Assembly (NCBI RefSeq): GCF_000024725.1
Contig: NC_013960.1
Span: 3,396,001 to 3,460,000 of the forward strand
Reading direction: 5' to 3'
From: Nitrosococcus halophilus Nc 4
Lineage (GTDB): Bacteria > Pseudomonadota > Gammaproteobacteria > Nitrosococcales > Nitrosococcaceae
Length of the DNA stretch: 64,000 nucleotides
The position numbers were made by a program, and so were the translations under genes. The notes below the pieces were generated by a model. It was not told the DNA's origin, searched no databases, and worked only from the letters and a program-made list of their open reading frames with translations. Below, in pieces: positions 37,240 to 45,916 of this stretch (the first letter of the stretch is position 1; each line of letters starts with the position of its first letter).

Positions 37240-37694
37240 AAAAAAGAATGGGACAATTGCTCAGGCAATGAAGATGCCATATCGTAAACAACAAATACTT
37301 TTTTTCGCCTTGCAAGTAGAGCAACTGGAAAAGCCATTTCTTCCAGTACGTGAATGCACAAGTAATGATTATTGCGAAACTGTTTATAGAACAAAACAGT
37401 AAGCATTACATCAAGAAATATTTTTTTAAATGAGAAACCAATTGGTATAGATTTAAATCCAAATGGATTTGGAATTCTTAAAATTTTAACGGAAGGAAGT
37501 TCAATTTTTTCTCCGATTGGATATGTAATTAAATCTACTTTATAGCCTAACTGGCCGAGCGCAACTAAAATATGACGTACAGCTATCGGCGTTCCCCTTT
37601 CTTCATAGAATGGTTGGGGTGAAACGAGAAGTACTCGCTTATGTTGAGTTATATAAGTTGCATGATTAGTTTTTTGAATAGGGGGTTTTTTCAT
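37200..37694 (-). pseudogene. GT4 glycosyltransferase, N-terminal part (frameshifted)
   Basis: This frame encodes the N-terminal acceptor domain of the GT4 enzyme: VLLVSPQPFYEERGTPIAVR, then GYKVDLITYPIGE, HYLCIHVLEEMAFPVALL and FVVYDMASSLPEQL. It reaches a stop shortly after the T9 tract (minus strand). Its beginning overlaps the end of the nucleotidyltransferase gene by 29 nt. Adding one T restores a single frame of about 405 codons with the 36478-37239 part, a normal GT4 length. Confidence 0.8.
37237..37245. repeat. A9/T9 homopolymer at the frameshift of the GT4 gene
   Basis: Nine consecutive A on the plus strand (T9 in the mRNA sense) lie exactly where the GT4 frame breaks. Ten T would read SFFFSNKICQKIL and join both halves. 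Such tracts are prone to slippage, so this may be a phase-variable switch, a mutation or a sequencing error. Confidence 0.6.
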
Positions 37695-38766
37695 AAATTT
37701 TTTTACGTTCCCATTTCAGCCTTGTTAACAACATACCTGCTTGAGAAGCTTTCCCAAGAAAACTTTCTTGTAGAAAAAAATGCAGCTGCATTCTATAGAA
37801 AAAACCATTTTTTTTTCCATTTTTTATAGCTGCAACACGATATACTGTTTGTAATACACTTTTTTCTATCCAGCTCTGCTCGCGCAACTCTTTGAAAATA
37901 AGAGCTGGGAGTTTTATATTTAGAAAGGCTTTTGTAAGAGCAAGCCCAAAATAAAGTATCCGACTGAGCCTACATAAAGCAGCTTCATGTAAAATATAGG
38001 ACCAGTTAAATTGCTGATGGGAAATACTAAGTAAGGCCGCAATATCGCATAGCTTGTTTAACGTCAAGCGATCTTCCCAAGCATCTTTGGAAACTTGAAC
38101 ACATAAAACCATGAGGTTATGCTCAGGACAAAAAGTAACAATCTCTTCATCGGCTATTCGCACTCGGTGAGCATGCTCCCATAGATAATCAAAAAAAAGT
38201 GAAACGGGAAAAGTCCAAGGTGATAAGCTATAATGTAGATCTAATTCTTTTTTATCCTCTTTAGAAAACGTAATTTCCCAACCATATCGACTCGTAATTC
38301 GGTAATCTTTAGCAGCAATAATGTCCACTGTTTTTTTAATATCGCGTTTATCTATAAGAAGATCAAGATCTCCAAATTCGCGAAGGGAAAGGTTACCGTA
38401 GACACTCATAGCCAATAGTGGCCCTTTATAGGAAATAACCCGTATATTTTGCTTTCTGAATTCTTTATGCAGAAGAAGCAAATCGTGAGTACATTGAAGA
38501 TTATGGTAAGCAATTACCCTGCGCCGTTCTGCTAGAGCCTTCAAGATATTGATCGGAACTACAGACTGATATTGACTAGCTATAACTTCATGCACCAATG
38601 GTGTTAAGGCATGAACTTGAGCATAATACAATAGCTTATCCCAATTTAGGCTTGATAAAAAAATGTCAGGGAGCCGGTATGAGAGAGCTTCCTGAAATTT
38701 TATTTTTACGCACCAAAGGACAGCTTGTAGTTCAGGACAGAGATATTGCGAATGGATATCTAGCAC
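37666..38766 (-). CDS. Nucleotidyltransferase-fold protein (NTP_transf_5 type)
   Basis: The 366-residue protein matches the uncharacterised nucleotidyltransferase family PF14907. It has an N-terminal helical part with WDKLLYYAQVHALTPLV, then VISYKGPLLAMSVYGNLSLREFGDLDLLID, where the G-D-L-D-L carries the two metal-binding Asp residues, and a later Asp-containing strand (ELDLHYSL). Members sit in EPS and peptide-natural-product loci next to PqqD-like proteins, as here. Reaction and substrate are unknown. It precedes the GT4 gene with a 29-nt overlap. Confidence 0.82.
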   Translation of the reverse strand: MLDIHSQYLCPELQAVLWCVKIKFQEALSYRLPDIFLSSLNWDKLLYYAQVHALTPLVHEVIASQYQSVVPINILKALAERRRVIAYHNLQCTHDLLLLHKEFRKQNIRVISYKGPLLAMSVYGNLSLREFGDLDLLIDKRDIKKTVDIIAAKDYRITSRYGWEITFSKEDKKELDLHYSLSPWTFPVSLFFDYLWEHAHRVRIADEEIVTFCPEHNLMVLCVQVSKDAWEDRLTLNKLCDIAALLSISHQQFNWSYILHEAALCRLSRILYFGLALTKAFLNIKLPALIFKELREQSWIEKSVLQTVYRVAAIKNGKKNGFFYRMQLHFFLQESFLGKASQAGMLLTRLKWERKKIYEKTPYSKN

Positions 38767-38820
38767 CCTTAATTTAGGTATAGTAAAATGAGTAGTATTT
38801 TACTAATAAAATAGTGATTA

Positions 38821-39078
38821 CTAGAAAACTTGCTCTACTTCTAGAAGGCCTTGATCCCATAAGCTTATGATCATCTGCATGACGTCCTCTTCCGGTTGCC
38901 CCAAACACCTTATAATTTCGGCAATACTCCGCTGACCATTACAAGCATTCCATATTTCCGTAGCTGTTGGATTAAGTAGAAAGCACCTTTCACTCCTAAG
39001 GCAGTACACTAGCATCTCATCTAATATTCTGCATTCTAAAGTGCGCTTATTTCTTTGTGGTATTCTCCAAACAAGCAC
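38821..39078 (-). CDS. PqqD-like small protein
   Basis: The 85-residue protein has the PqqD fold pattern: strands at MLVWRIPQRN and RILDEMLVYCL, FLLNPTATEIWNACNGQRSI with the conserved Asn/Trp, then the winged helix IAEIIRCLGQPEEDVMQMI. PqqD-like proteins bind leader peptides of RiPP precursors, but stand-alone versions also occur in EPS loci with NTP_transf_5 proteins. No precursor peptide or radical SAM gene is seen nearby. It lies 54 nt upstream of the nucleotidyltransferase gene. Confidence 0.8.
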   Translation of the reverse strand: MLVWRIPQRNKRTLECRILDEMLVYCLRSERCFLLNPTATEIWNACNGQRSIAEIIRCLGQPEEDVMQMIISLWDQGLLEVEQVF

Positions 39079-39228
39079 TGTAATTAATCGTCCTAGTTTA
39101 AATCTTTAAGCTTAAAAGGATACAGGCAGACAATTGATGCAAGTAAGTATAAAGAAGTCTAAAATATATTATGCAGTACGGGGCTGCGTGCTTAGCTCAG
39201 AATAATTAAGATATGCCATCAACGTCAC

Positions 39229-40035
39229 TTAATAATAACTGGGTCCATATCCCATTATTTTCTCCTTAGATTTATTAAGCACGGTTCCAAGTAGATTTGT
39301 ATCTTTTAGCAATTCAGCTGAGCGGGCAAGCTCTTCATGAGTTACAGCCCCATCCTCAATAACCAGCAAAATTGAATCTAAAAGAGGAGAAAAAGCTATA
39401 ACGTCATCAGTGGAAAGTAACGGTGGTAAGTCAAACACAACAATCCTCGAAGAATAGCGAGTTTTAGCTTCTTCTACTAAAGTTGCCATCTTTGGCGAAC
39501 GTAAATACCCTGAGGAATTTTGGAGTGGCTTTCTCACTGGTAAAGTGACTAAGTTTCCAATTGCCACATGGATAAGGGTATCTTTGATTGGGGTATCACC
39601 TACCAAGTAATCGTTCAACCCCTTCTCTAGTGCATAACCAAAGTATTTATGAATAGCCGGCCGTTGTAGATCAGCATCGACAAGCAATACTGTGTGATTA
39701 CCCTCCATCGCCAAGCTAATACTTAGATTAATCGCTGTACGCGTTTTCCCTTCTCCAGCTATAGAACTAGTCACACCAAAAGTGTTCCAACCATTTTTTT
39801 GCAGGCGCTGCAAAACTGCGGTACGCAACATCTTATAGCTATTAACTTGCTCGGTATCACACAGTCCGGAAATAATTCGACGCTCATGAAGATGCTGCTC
39901 TGAAACAGTTTCTGTTCGGATCTGATCGTAGTTAACTTCTATCCGCTTAATAGCAGTTACTTTTGCTTTATGCGCATCTATATTCCTTTCTTGTTGGGCT
40001 TGTTGAACAGCCTTGGTAATATAATCAAGAGACAT
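39229..40035 (-). CDS. CpsD/CapB-family tyrosine kinase (BY-kinase)
   Basis: The 268-residue P-loop protein has Walker A (FGVTSSIAGEGKTRTAINLS), Walker A' (VLLVDADLQRP) and Walker B (IVVFDLPPLLSTDD), the set that defines bacterial tyrosine autokinases. The C-terminus has only a short Tyr cluster (GYGPSYY). It would work with the co-polymerase encoded 37 nt upstream, which provides the membrane part, to control polymer length and export through phosphorylation cycles. As in many Gram-negative EPS loci, kinase and Wzz domain are separate proteins. Confidence 0.9.
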   Translation of the reverse strand: MSLDYITKAVQQAQQERNIDAHKAKVTAIKRIEVNYDQIRTETVSEQHLHERRIISGLCDTEQVNSYKMLRTAVLQRLQKNGWNTFGVTSSIAGEGKTRTAINLSISLAMEGNHTVLLVDADLQRPAIHKYFGYALEKGLNDYLVGDTPIKDTLIHVAIGNLVTLPVRKPLQNSSGYLRSPKMATLVEEAKTRYSSRIVVFDLPPLLSTDDVIAFSPLLDSILLVIEDGAVTHEELARSAELLKDTNLLGTVLNKSKEKIMGYGPSYY

Positions 40036-40071
40036 AATGATTTTCCTCTTAATTGTCCTAATATTTTTTAC

Positions 40072-41745
40072 CTACATATGGCGCACAAAATAGATAAAAG
40101 TGAACATCAGACCTATTCCAAGTAAAGCTATAAGCAAATAATAAATTCTAACCCTCCTCTGACGGCGGCGATCTTGGCTATTTTCGGTATAGGGAATGAT
40201 TCCTAAAGGAGGTGAGGTAAAAATTGTTTTTACTCCTCTAATACCGCGCACTTTTTGATCTAGATACTCAGTAAGGGCAACAAGTCCAACTCCGCTAGAG
40301 AACGAAAGCACTATTCCCAAAAAAAGAATTGCCGGACGATTGGGGCTAGAAGGCTCTTCTGCAAGTTGAGGTGGTGCAATCAAAACAAAGTGCTCTCCTT
40401 TACCTTCTTCTTCCATTTGGGTAGCTATTTGTGCATTCAGTTGCTTATCCTTAATTTCTTGATATTTTTTTACTGCATTCTCATAATTCCTCTTCAACTC
40501 CAGTGCTTTTTGCTCAACTTGCGGCATTTGTTGAATACGACGCTCTAGTTCATTTAGTTTCTTTTGAACTCTTACACGTTTACTTTTTTCAGATGCTAGC
40601 TGGATATCCACTGCATCAAGTTGAGCCTTGATGGAAATATATGCAGGATTATCTGGTTTTATTTGGCTTGTTTGTTCTGCCCCTTCTGGTATTTCTCTTA
40701 AAGCATCTTCAAGTGTAGCTACTTCATTTTTTAACCTAATAACATCTGGGTGCTGCTCAGAATATCTAGTACGTGCTTTTGCCAGCTCGTCTCGGGTAAA
40801 TACTAATTTTTCTATAAGTTTACTTTCTCCTTTCTCATTACCAATTTCATCTTTTAGTATTGCTATTTCTCGTTCTAGCCGAGCTATATCAGGGTGATTT
40901 GGGCTATACTTTGACGATGCATTAAATAACTCCATTTGTAATGTCTTTAAATGAGCCACAGGGCTCTCTCCACTATGTGGCTGTGTTTGTGACAACTGCG
41001 CAGCTAATGCAGTCCTCTGTTCTTTCAATTCTCGAATTGTTTTTTCTATCTCCTCGTACTGGTCCTCTACCCGTTCAAGTAGGCTCATGTTCAAACCCAT
41101 CATTTCTGGTAATCGGGCTACATTTTTTTCCTTAAATCTTGCATATTCAGCTTCTAACTTTGAAATCAAACTACTTAATCTTTGGGCTTCCTCTTCGAAG
41201 AATTTAGCAGATGAGTTTGCTTGTTGAATACGAAACTTTTTGTTGAGGTTCAAATAGAGTTCAACTAATTCCTTACCAATTATTTGCGCGCTCTTAGGAG
41301 AGCCGCTACTAACAAAAATATCAAAAGCAATAGTAACTGTACGGGACCTTCCCGTTCTTGGATCGGTTACCTCTGCATATACAGGCTCAACCCGGGTATT
41401 ATTTTTAATCCTCTTTACTACCTCTACTTCTTCATTGTAGCTACTATTTTTACTTAATAAATTGGCTTCCCGTGCTAATGCCTTTAACTGCTCAAAAGAC
41501 ATGATGTGCTGCTTGAGAGTAGCAATGCGCTCCGCTGCATAAGTTTGAACCGTAGACGATAAAAGTTCCTCCGGAATTTCCTGTTGTTCAACAAGTATTC
41601 TTGCTTTTGATTGATAAAGCGGCGGTAAGCCAAAAGCGATCCCTATGCTAATAAAAAAGACAACAGCACCTGGTATCAAAAATTGCATCTTGCGCCGGCG
41701 CAAGATCACAATAAGATCATTTAATTTGAAAGCGCTTTGATTCAT
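40072..41745 (-). CDS. Wzz/GumC-type polysaccharide co-polymerase
   Basis: The 557-residue protein has a Wzz domain with transmembrane helices near residues 23-43 and 530-552. A long periplasmic part between them is dominated by coiled coils (about 180-440, with repeated ARxRYSEQHPDVIRLKNE-type units) and a GNVR-like segment before the second helix. It sets chain length and links the inner-membrane polymerase with the outer-membrane exporter. No kinase domain follows the second helix; the separate BY-kinase gene downstream supplies it. Confidence 0.9.
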   Translation of the reverse strand: MNQSAFKLNDLIVILRRRKMQFLIPGAVVFFISIGIAFGLPPLYQSKARILVEQQEIPEELLSSTVQTYAAERIATLKQHIMSFEQLKALAREANLLSKNSSYNEEVEVVKRIKNNTRVEPVYAEVTDPRTGRSRTVTIAFDIFVSSGSPKSAQIIGKELVELYLNLNKKFRIQQANSSAKFFEEEAQRLSSLISKLEAEYARFKEKNVARLPEMMGLNMSLLERVEDQYEEIEKTIRELKEQRTALAAQLSQTQPHSGESPVAHLKTLQMELFNASSKYSPNHPDIARLEREIAILKDEIGNEKGESKLIEKLVFTRDELAKARTRYSEQHPDVIRLKNEVATLEDALREIPEGAEQTSQIKPDNPAYISIKAQLDAVDIQLASEKSKRVRVQKKLNELERRIQQMPQVEQKALELKRNYENAVKKYQEIKDKQLNAQIATQMEEEGKGEHFVLIAPPQLAEEPSSPNRPAILFLGIVLSFSSGVGLVALTEYLDQKVRGIRGVKTIFTSPPLGIIPYTENSQDRRRQRRVRIYYLLIALLGIGLMFTFIYFVRHM

Positions 41746-41804
41746 GCTTGGTTTTTACAAAGGAGTGATAACGCAATACTTCTAGTAGCTGGTTCTAAGA
41801 CATG

Positions 41805-41962
41805 GATTTAAGAGCATCGCAATTATCATCACGACGGCAGGAAGTTGCACAAGATGACATACTGGTTGCGGTTCGTCTTCGTGGCGCTCGATCAGCTGTC
41901 CAGTCGCGCCAGCCTACGCGATGTGGTCAGCAGCCTATCGGCTCAAGTAACCAGACTCTAGG
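41805..41962 (+). pseudogene. IS4-family transposase fragment, N-terminal
   Basis: A plus-strand frame reads HHDGRKLHKMTYWLRFVFV then LDQLSSRASLRDVVSSLSAQ. It matches the N-terminal domain of IS4-group transposases of the type with QLSSRASLRDVVSSL. Only about 50 codons remain. The fragment lies between the barrel and co-polymerase genes of the export operon and is antisense to them, so it is a scar that did not break the operon's genes. Confidence 0.75.
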
Positions 41963-41984
41963 ATGTTCTATTAAAGTGAGTCTT

Positions 41985-43202
41985 TTATCTTTCTATCAAC
42001 GGCGTATAGGTGATAGCAACAAATACGGCATTACTATTAGCAAATTCTGAAGGGCTTTCATTTTCTCTTCTGCGATAATGATATCCGACCTCCACAGCCC
42101 ACCACCGCGTCCAATTCCAAAGCAACCGTGGCTCCACGTCAAAATAGCGTCTTTCACCCTGAGAAAAGTCATCTTCAACGGATTCCGTGCGGAAAGCATC
42201 AGCTCTCAGAACAAAGCTGAGTCGGGGCATGATTGTTTGTGTATATTGAATACGAATTCGGTCAGTTTGGTTTGACCGACCATTTCCGCTAGGGGTAACT
42301 GTTCGACTAATGCTCCCCCTCAAAAGGCCTAACTCTGTAGAATATCGTATAACGAGTTTACCCACAAATCCGCTTGAAATTTCCTCCTCATCATTACTAC
42401 TAGCTGAGGTGATACGATAGCCAGCTCTCGCTTCACTCTGAAAAGTCTCCGAGAACAAATGGTTCCAACCCACTAAGGCTTCTAGGTTATCAGTTTCACT
42501 CTCATCTTCTGATGTTCTTCGCGTGGCATTTACATTCAAGCTCAGCGTGCTTATTGGTGTAAGCTCATAAAATCCTTTACCTGATAGAAGATGCTGCTGA
42601 GTATTAATAAGGTTAATCTCTTCACTTTCTGCGTATGATAGATCTGTAAAGCCATATCCTAATTGCACTGAAGTTCGTTCCGTCAATGCATACCGCCACG
42701 AAGGATTTATCTGGACTCGATTACGCCTTGTGCTAACATCTACAAGTCCAATATCAATATCCTCAATCGGCTCAAGGAAATCTTCATCTATTTCTATAAA
42801 TACTCTTCTCAAGAGAGTATCGCGCACATAGCTACCATTTAATTGAAAAAAAGATCTTTCAGTAAAATGAAGATGTGAGCGCAATCTTATCCGTTCTGAG
42901 TCTCTATCAGGAACATCAACGCCATTATAAATCTCATAATTTAATTTAGCGCCAAGGTTAACTTCCCATCGCTCCTCGCGCCGACCAATGAGCAGCCCTG
43001 GACTGACAGTAGTAATGAAACCAGCATCTTTTTGTTCAAATGATAACCTAGGATTATCGTTAAACTCCTCATTTAGTGAAAAGATCGGATCCAACCTCCA
43101 GCCGAAATATGTCCACTCAATCCCATATACCACTTCAGGAAAAAATAGGATTAATAACCATAGCAGAACCACATTAGTGTCCACCTGCCAAAACAGTCTC
43201 AT
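41985..43202 (-). CDS. Outer-membrane beta-barrel protein of the EPS export system
   Basis: The 405-residue protein has a signal peptide (hydrophobic LLWLLILFFPEVVYG ending near residue 27). About 16 amphipathic beta strands follow with alternating polar and aromatic residues, such as RWEVNLGAKLNYEIYNG and TSVQLGYGFTDLSYAESEE. It resembles the outer-membrane barrels found beside Wza-type and GumC-type genes in EPS loci, which may form the secretion pore where the export protein lacks one. It follows the export gene by 32 nt. No enzymatic motif was seen. Confidence 0.8.
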   Translation of the reverse strand: MRLFWQVDTNVVLLWLLILFFPEVVYGIEWTYFGWRLDPIFSLNEEFNDNPRLSFEQKDAGFITTVSPGLLIGRREERWEVNLGAKLNYEIYNGVDVPDRDSERIRLRSHLHFTERSFFQLNGSYVRDTLLRRVFIEIDEDFLEPIEDIDIGLVDVSTRRNRVQINPSWRYALTERTSVQLGYGFTDLSYAESEEINLINTQQHLLSGKGFYELTPISTLSLNVNATRRTSEDESETDNLEALVGWNHLFSETFQSEARAGYRITSASSNDEEEISSGFVGKLVIRYSTELGLLRGSISRTVTPSGNGRSNQTDRIRIQYTQTIMPRLSFVLRADAFRTESVEDDFSQGERRYFDVEPRLLWNWTRWWAVEVGYHYRRRENESPSEFANSNAVFVAITYTPLIER

Positions 43203-43234
43203 GAATACCTTTTGTTTTTATATATAGACCACCT

Positions 43235-43852
43235 TTATGGCACAACAACCACATCGCCACTTCTTAATATAATGTTCTGATCTAAGTCTTCGCCGTCTTC
43301 CACCTCTCCATACTTAAAAGGCAATGCTTTTTGCCGGCCATTTTCACGCCGTAATATTTTTATTCCATTTTTAGAAGCATAAGGATTTAACCCGCCAGCC
43401 AATGTCAATGCCTGCAGAACATCTATATACCGGCCAATGGTAAATTCACCCGGATTATTTACCTTACCTAGCACATAAATCTTGTAGCCCGATACCATCT
43501 TTACCGAAACAGTGGCTACCGGCTCGGGGATGTACTTCTTGAGACGTTCAGTAATTTCCCGTTGGACTTCCTCCGTAGTCCGCCCCGCAACTTGTATATT
43601 ACCTATTAGGGGAAATGAAATTTTTCCATCAGGTCGTACTACGACTTCACGATCGAGTTCTTCTTCTTTCCAGACTGAGATATGGAGAACATCTTCTGGA
43701 CCAATGAGGTATTTCTCGCTCATACTGTGACCGGGCCTAGCGGCAAACAGGCTACTCGAGAGGCTTAAGAAAATCATTAGGATAACTAAATTAGGAACTT
43801 GTACTTTTCTTAGTAAGGTCAATAGTAACTTAGCGATTGTCTGCATCCCCAT
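43235..43852 (-). CDS. Wza-like polysaccharide export protein
   Basis: The 205-residue protein has an N-terminal hydrophobic signal (about residues 19-37), then the Poly_export domain (YLIGPEDVLHISVWKEEELD, VRPDGKISFPLIGNIQVAG). An SLBB domain follows (YKIYVLGKVNNPGEFTIGR, VLQALTLAGGLNPYA). It is much shorter than E. coli Wza (about 380 residues) and lacks a lipobox cysteine and the C-terminal outer-membrane helix. It is therefore probably a periplasmic ring that works with the barrel protein. It is the first gene of the export operon. Confidence 0.9.
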   Translation of the reverse strand: MGMQTIAKLLLTLLRKVQVPNLVILMIFLSLSSSLFAARPGHSMSEKYLIGPEDVLHISVWKEEELDREVVVRPDGKISFPLIGNIQVAGRTTEEVQREITERLKKYIPEPVATVSVKMVSGYKIYVLGKVNNPGEFTIGRYIDVLQALTLAGGLNPYASKNGIKILRRENGRQKALPFKYGEVEDGEDLDQNIILRSGDVVVVP

Positions 43853-44181
43853 AATTTTTATTTTTCTCTATATAAATCAGTGTTGTTTATTTAACCTATA
43901 CCATAATCCTTCAAAGACTACTTTTAGCTAGCGGCCTAGGAGCCACCATACGGCACATGAGCAAGTAAACATATCATGAGAATTCAGATACATAAGCCAA
44001 CTTCAATTACAGTTAATTATAGTTATATAAGGTAAGCCCCCGCACTATACGCATATAAGTAGAAATACCTATTCGAGCCGTTTTCAGAATATCTAATGCA
44101 CGGTGTCTTATTTTGCTCCACTGATAGACCCAATCATAAGAAGCATTAAAATATTTGGTAGTCCTGCAATATGAGTGATGG

Positions 44182-44622
44182 TCAGGATTTGGTTGTTGGG
44201 CAAAGGGTCGCATTATAATGGTGGACAAAATACCAAATAGCGCCGACATGGTTTTCTAATTTCTTAGAGAAAGACAGCGCTTTTCTGACTAAACGAGAAA
44301 CACGCTGTCTGAGCGTACAATTAAAGCGTTCAATGCGGCTTGTTTGCCCCGTTGCTTTCCCCACGGTCCGATGGCGTGGCCCTGGAAATATAGCCTCATA
44401 CGCTTCCCAAAAATCGGTGTAACTTACGGCCCGCTGCCGATAGACGGCGGGTAAGGACTGCCATAATCCTTGTGCCCCTTTTTGACTCCGATCGCCGATA
44501 TACACCCCCACAATTTCTTGGGTATCCCTATCGAACGCTAACCATACCCATTGTTTATTGCCCTTTTTGACGACAAATGACCAAAGCTCATCGCACTCAA
44601 TAGTTAAACGGCCTCTGGACTT
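44182..44622 (-). CDS. insB: IS1-family InsB, copy 2
   Basis: This catalytic half is nearly identical to copy 1: ECDELWSFVVKKGNKQW, VSYTDFWEAYEAIFPGP, TSRIERFNCTLRQRVSRLVR. The tract joining it to insA has seven A instead of eight. From insA a simple -1 shift therefore no longer reaches this frame; a +1 or -2 shift would be needed. This copy may therefore be unable to make transposase itself, though it could be moved in trans. Confidence 0.8.
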   Translation of the reverse strand, partial: KSRGRLTIECDELWSFVVKKGNKQWVWLAFDRDTQEIVGVYIGDRSQKGAQGLWQSLPAVYRQRAVSYTDFWEAYEAIFPGPRHRTVGKATGQTSRIERFNCTLRQRVSRLVRKALSFSKKLENHVGAIWYFVHHYNATLCPTTKS

Positions 44623-44899
44623 TTTTTATCTCCACTTGCCGTGGTGTGCGCGCATATTTATCGTTCACATAATACTGCAACCAGCGTTCTGAGACGCCCG
44701 TTACTCGGGCAATACCTGCCAGCGGAATTCTTTCTAGGAGCAATTTATCAATCAGCTCTTTCGTCTCTTGAGCAATGGAGCAATTCTTGGGGTCTTCCAC
44801 GAATTGCCGACCGCAGGCTTTGCATAAAAATTTTGATGTCCCTACCCCATTACTACCATTTTTAACAATATGAGTACTACCGCATCGGGGACAGTCCAT
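44597..44899 (-). CDS. insA: IS1-family InsA, copy 2
   Basis: This DNA-binding half begins MDCPRCGSTHIVKNGSNG and has CKACGRQFVED and the helix-turn-helix region ERIPLAGIARVTGVSERWLQ. The ATG at 44899 is preceded by AAAGGAGATAGCG, the same site as in copy 1; longer upstream reading lacks a ribosome site. Because of the A7 tract the C-terminus differs from copy 1 (ending VQRPFNY). Confidence 0.82.
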   Translation of the reverse strand: MDCPRCGSTHIVKNGSNGVGTSKFLCKACGRQFVEDPKNCSIAQETKELIDKLLLERIPLAGIARVTGVSERWLQYYVNDKYARTPRQVEIKKVQRPFNY

Positions 44900-44976
44900 C
44901 GCTATCTCCTTTAAAAATCTATCCATTACATGGATATAGCCCATAATCACTCAATTTGCATCACTACCAAATATTT

Positions 44977-45916
44977 TTCAAATCAAATAGATATAGCTAT
45001 TGCATACTCTAAATTATTTATATCTAAAACCTACGCTACCGCCATACCTTGTACTACAAGCACAAAGCATTAAACCTATCTTTAAAGATGTCTGTAAGCT
45101 TCAACTTACTACCATCTGTGCTGGGATATAGAAACCTTGCTAATCCCCACGCGCAAGAAAAATAGCTTTGCTTTGCAAAGGCAGAATTAATTCCTTTATC
45201 GAAATAACTAATAAGGTGCCTTCACAATTTAATAAACAAACATAAAGATAGACTCCTCTTTGTGTTTACCTAATTTATTATGGGTAACCTATTAATCGAA
45301 TTAGAAAAATCACATCCCACATATGTAAAGAAATATGCTTACCCAAAATGTTTCATCTCGTATATTAGTAAATTTAGAAGGACAATCAATAAAAATCATC
45401 ATTTTTAATTCAGAACTATATAGAGCTTGTAACTACCATCTAACTAGCGAAGGTTGACAGTAAGCCATAATAGAAACACCTTTCACAAACTACCCCTAGA
45501 CGCCTTAATACAAAGAAATATAGACAGCAAATATCTTGGTTTCACCATTAAATATTTAAAATTTACCCAGGCATGGAAATATCGAGCTTTAATGCGGGAA
45601 GGAGAAGCCCATGGGAGGAAGCTATGGGTTATCGTTACTTCCCGGATCTAGACTTGCTGCTGTTGGTGCTAAACAATAGAGATAGCTTTATCGGAGGGGG
45701 TAAAAAAATTATTGGAGCTTTAGAACGACAAGTGCAAGCGGTTCATGGCAGAGTATAACCCCTCTACCTATGACCCCTATCTGCTGACGGCTAGCCGGAA
45801 ATTGGCTGATTACCTGGCTTTTTTGTCAGTCAAGTAATAAAAGCTTTTAAGAGTAAGGCTAATCCTTAGCAAATCAATGAATTACTGAAAATTAATCTGA
45901 GTAGTGGGTGACGCAC
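44977..45916. other. 0.9-kb gap with only weak, broken coding traces
   Basis: No intact gene is recognised between IS1 copy 2 and the roadblock-like gene. On the plus strand at 45590-45838 two overlapping frames read MGYRYFPDLDLLLLVLNNRD to ALERQVQAVHG and, one frame over, YDPYLLTASRKLADYLAFL. They could be a small frameshifted gene, but no family is assigned. The rest is AT-rich and featureless. Confidence 0.35.

Larger units (their letters stand above)
44157..44968 (-). mobile_element. IS1-family insertion sequence, copy 2 (812 bp)
   Basis: The ends are GGTAGTCCTGCA at the left and TGCATCACTACC at the right. Perfect 8-bp direct repeats AAATATTT flank the element at 44149-44156 and 44969-44976. 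It is the same element as at 1810-2626 with scattered differences. It lies about 300 bp upstream of the export operon, pointing towards it, so read-through from the IS could affect EPS expression. Its A tract is one base shorter than in copy 1. Confidence 0.95.

Noticed and set aside
38821-39078. RiPP biosynthesis cluster indicated by PqqD
   Set aside because: No precursor peptide, radical SAM enzyme, YcaO or peptidase/exporter gene nearby.
39229-43852. Exosortase/PEP-CTERM-type EPS system
   Set aside because: The export, barrel, co-polymerase and kinase genes resemble that layout, but no exosortase or PEP-CTERM protein was found in the window.
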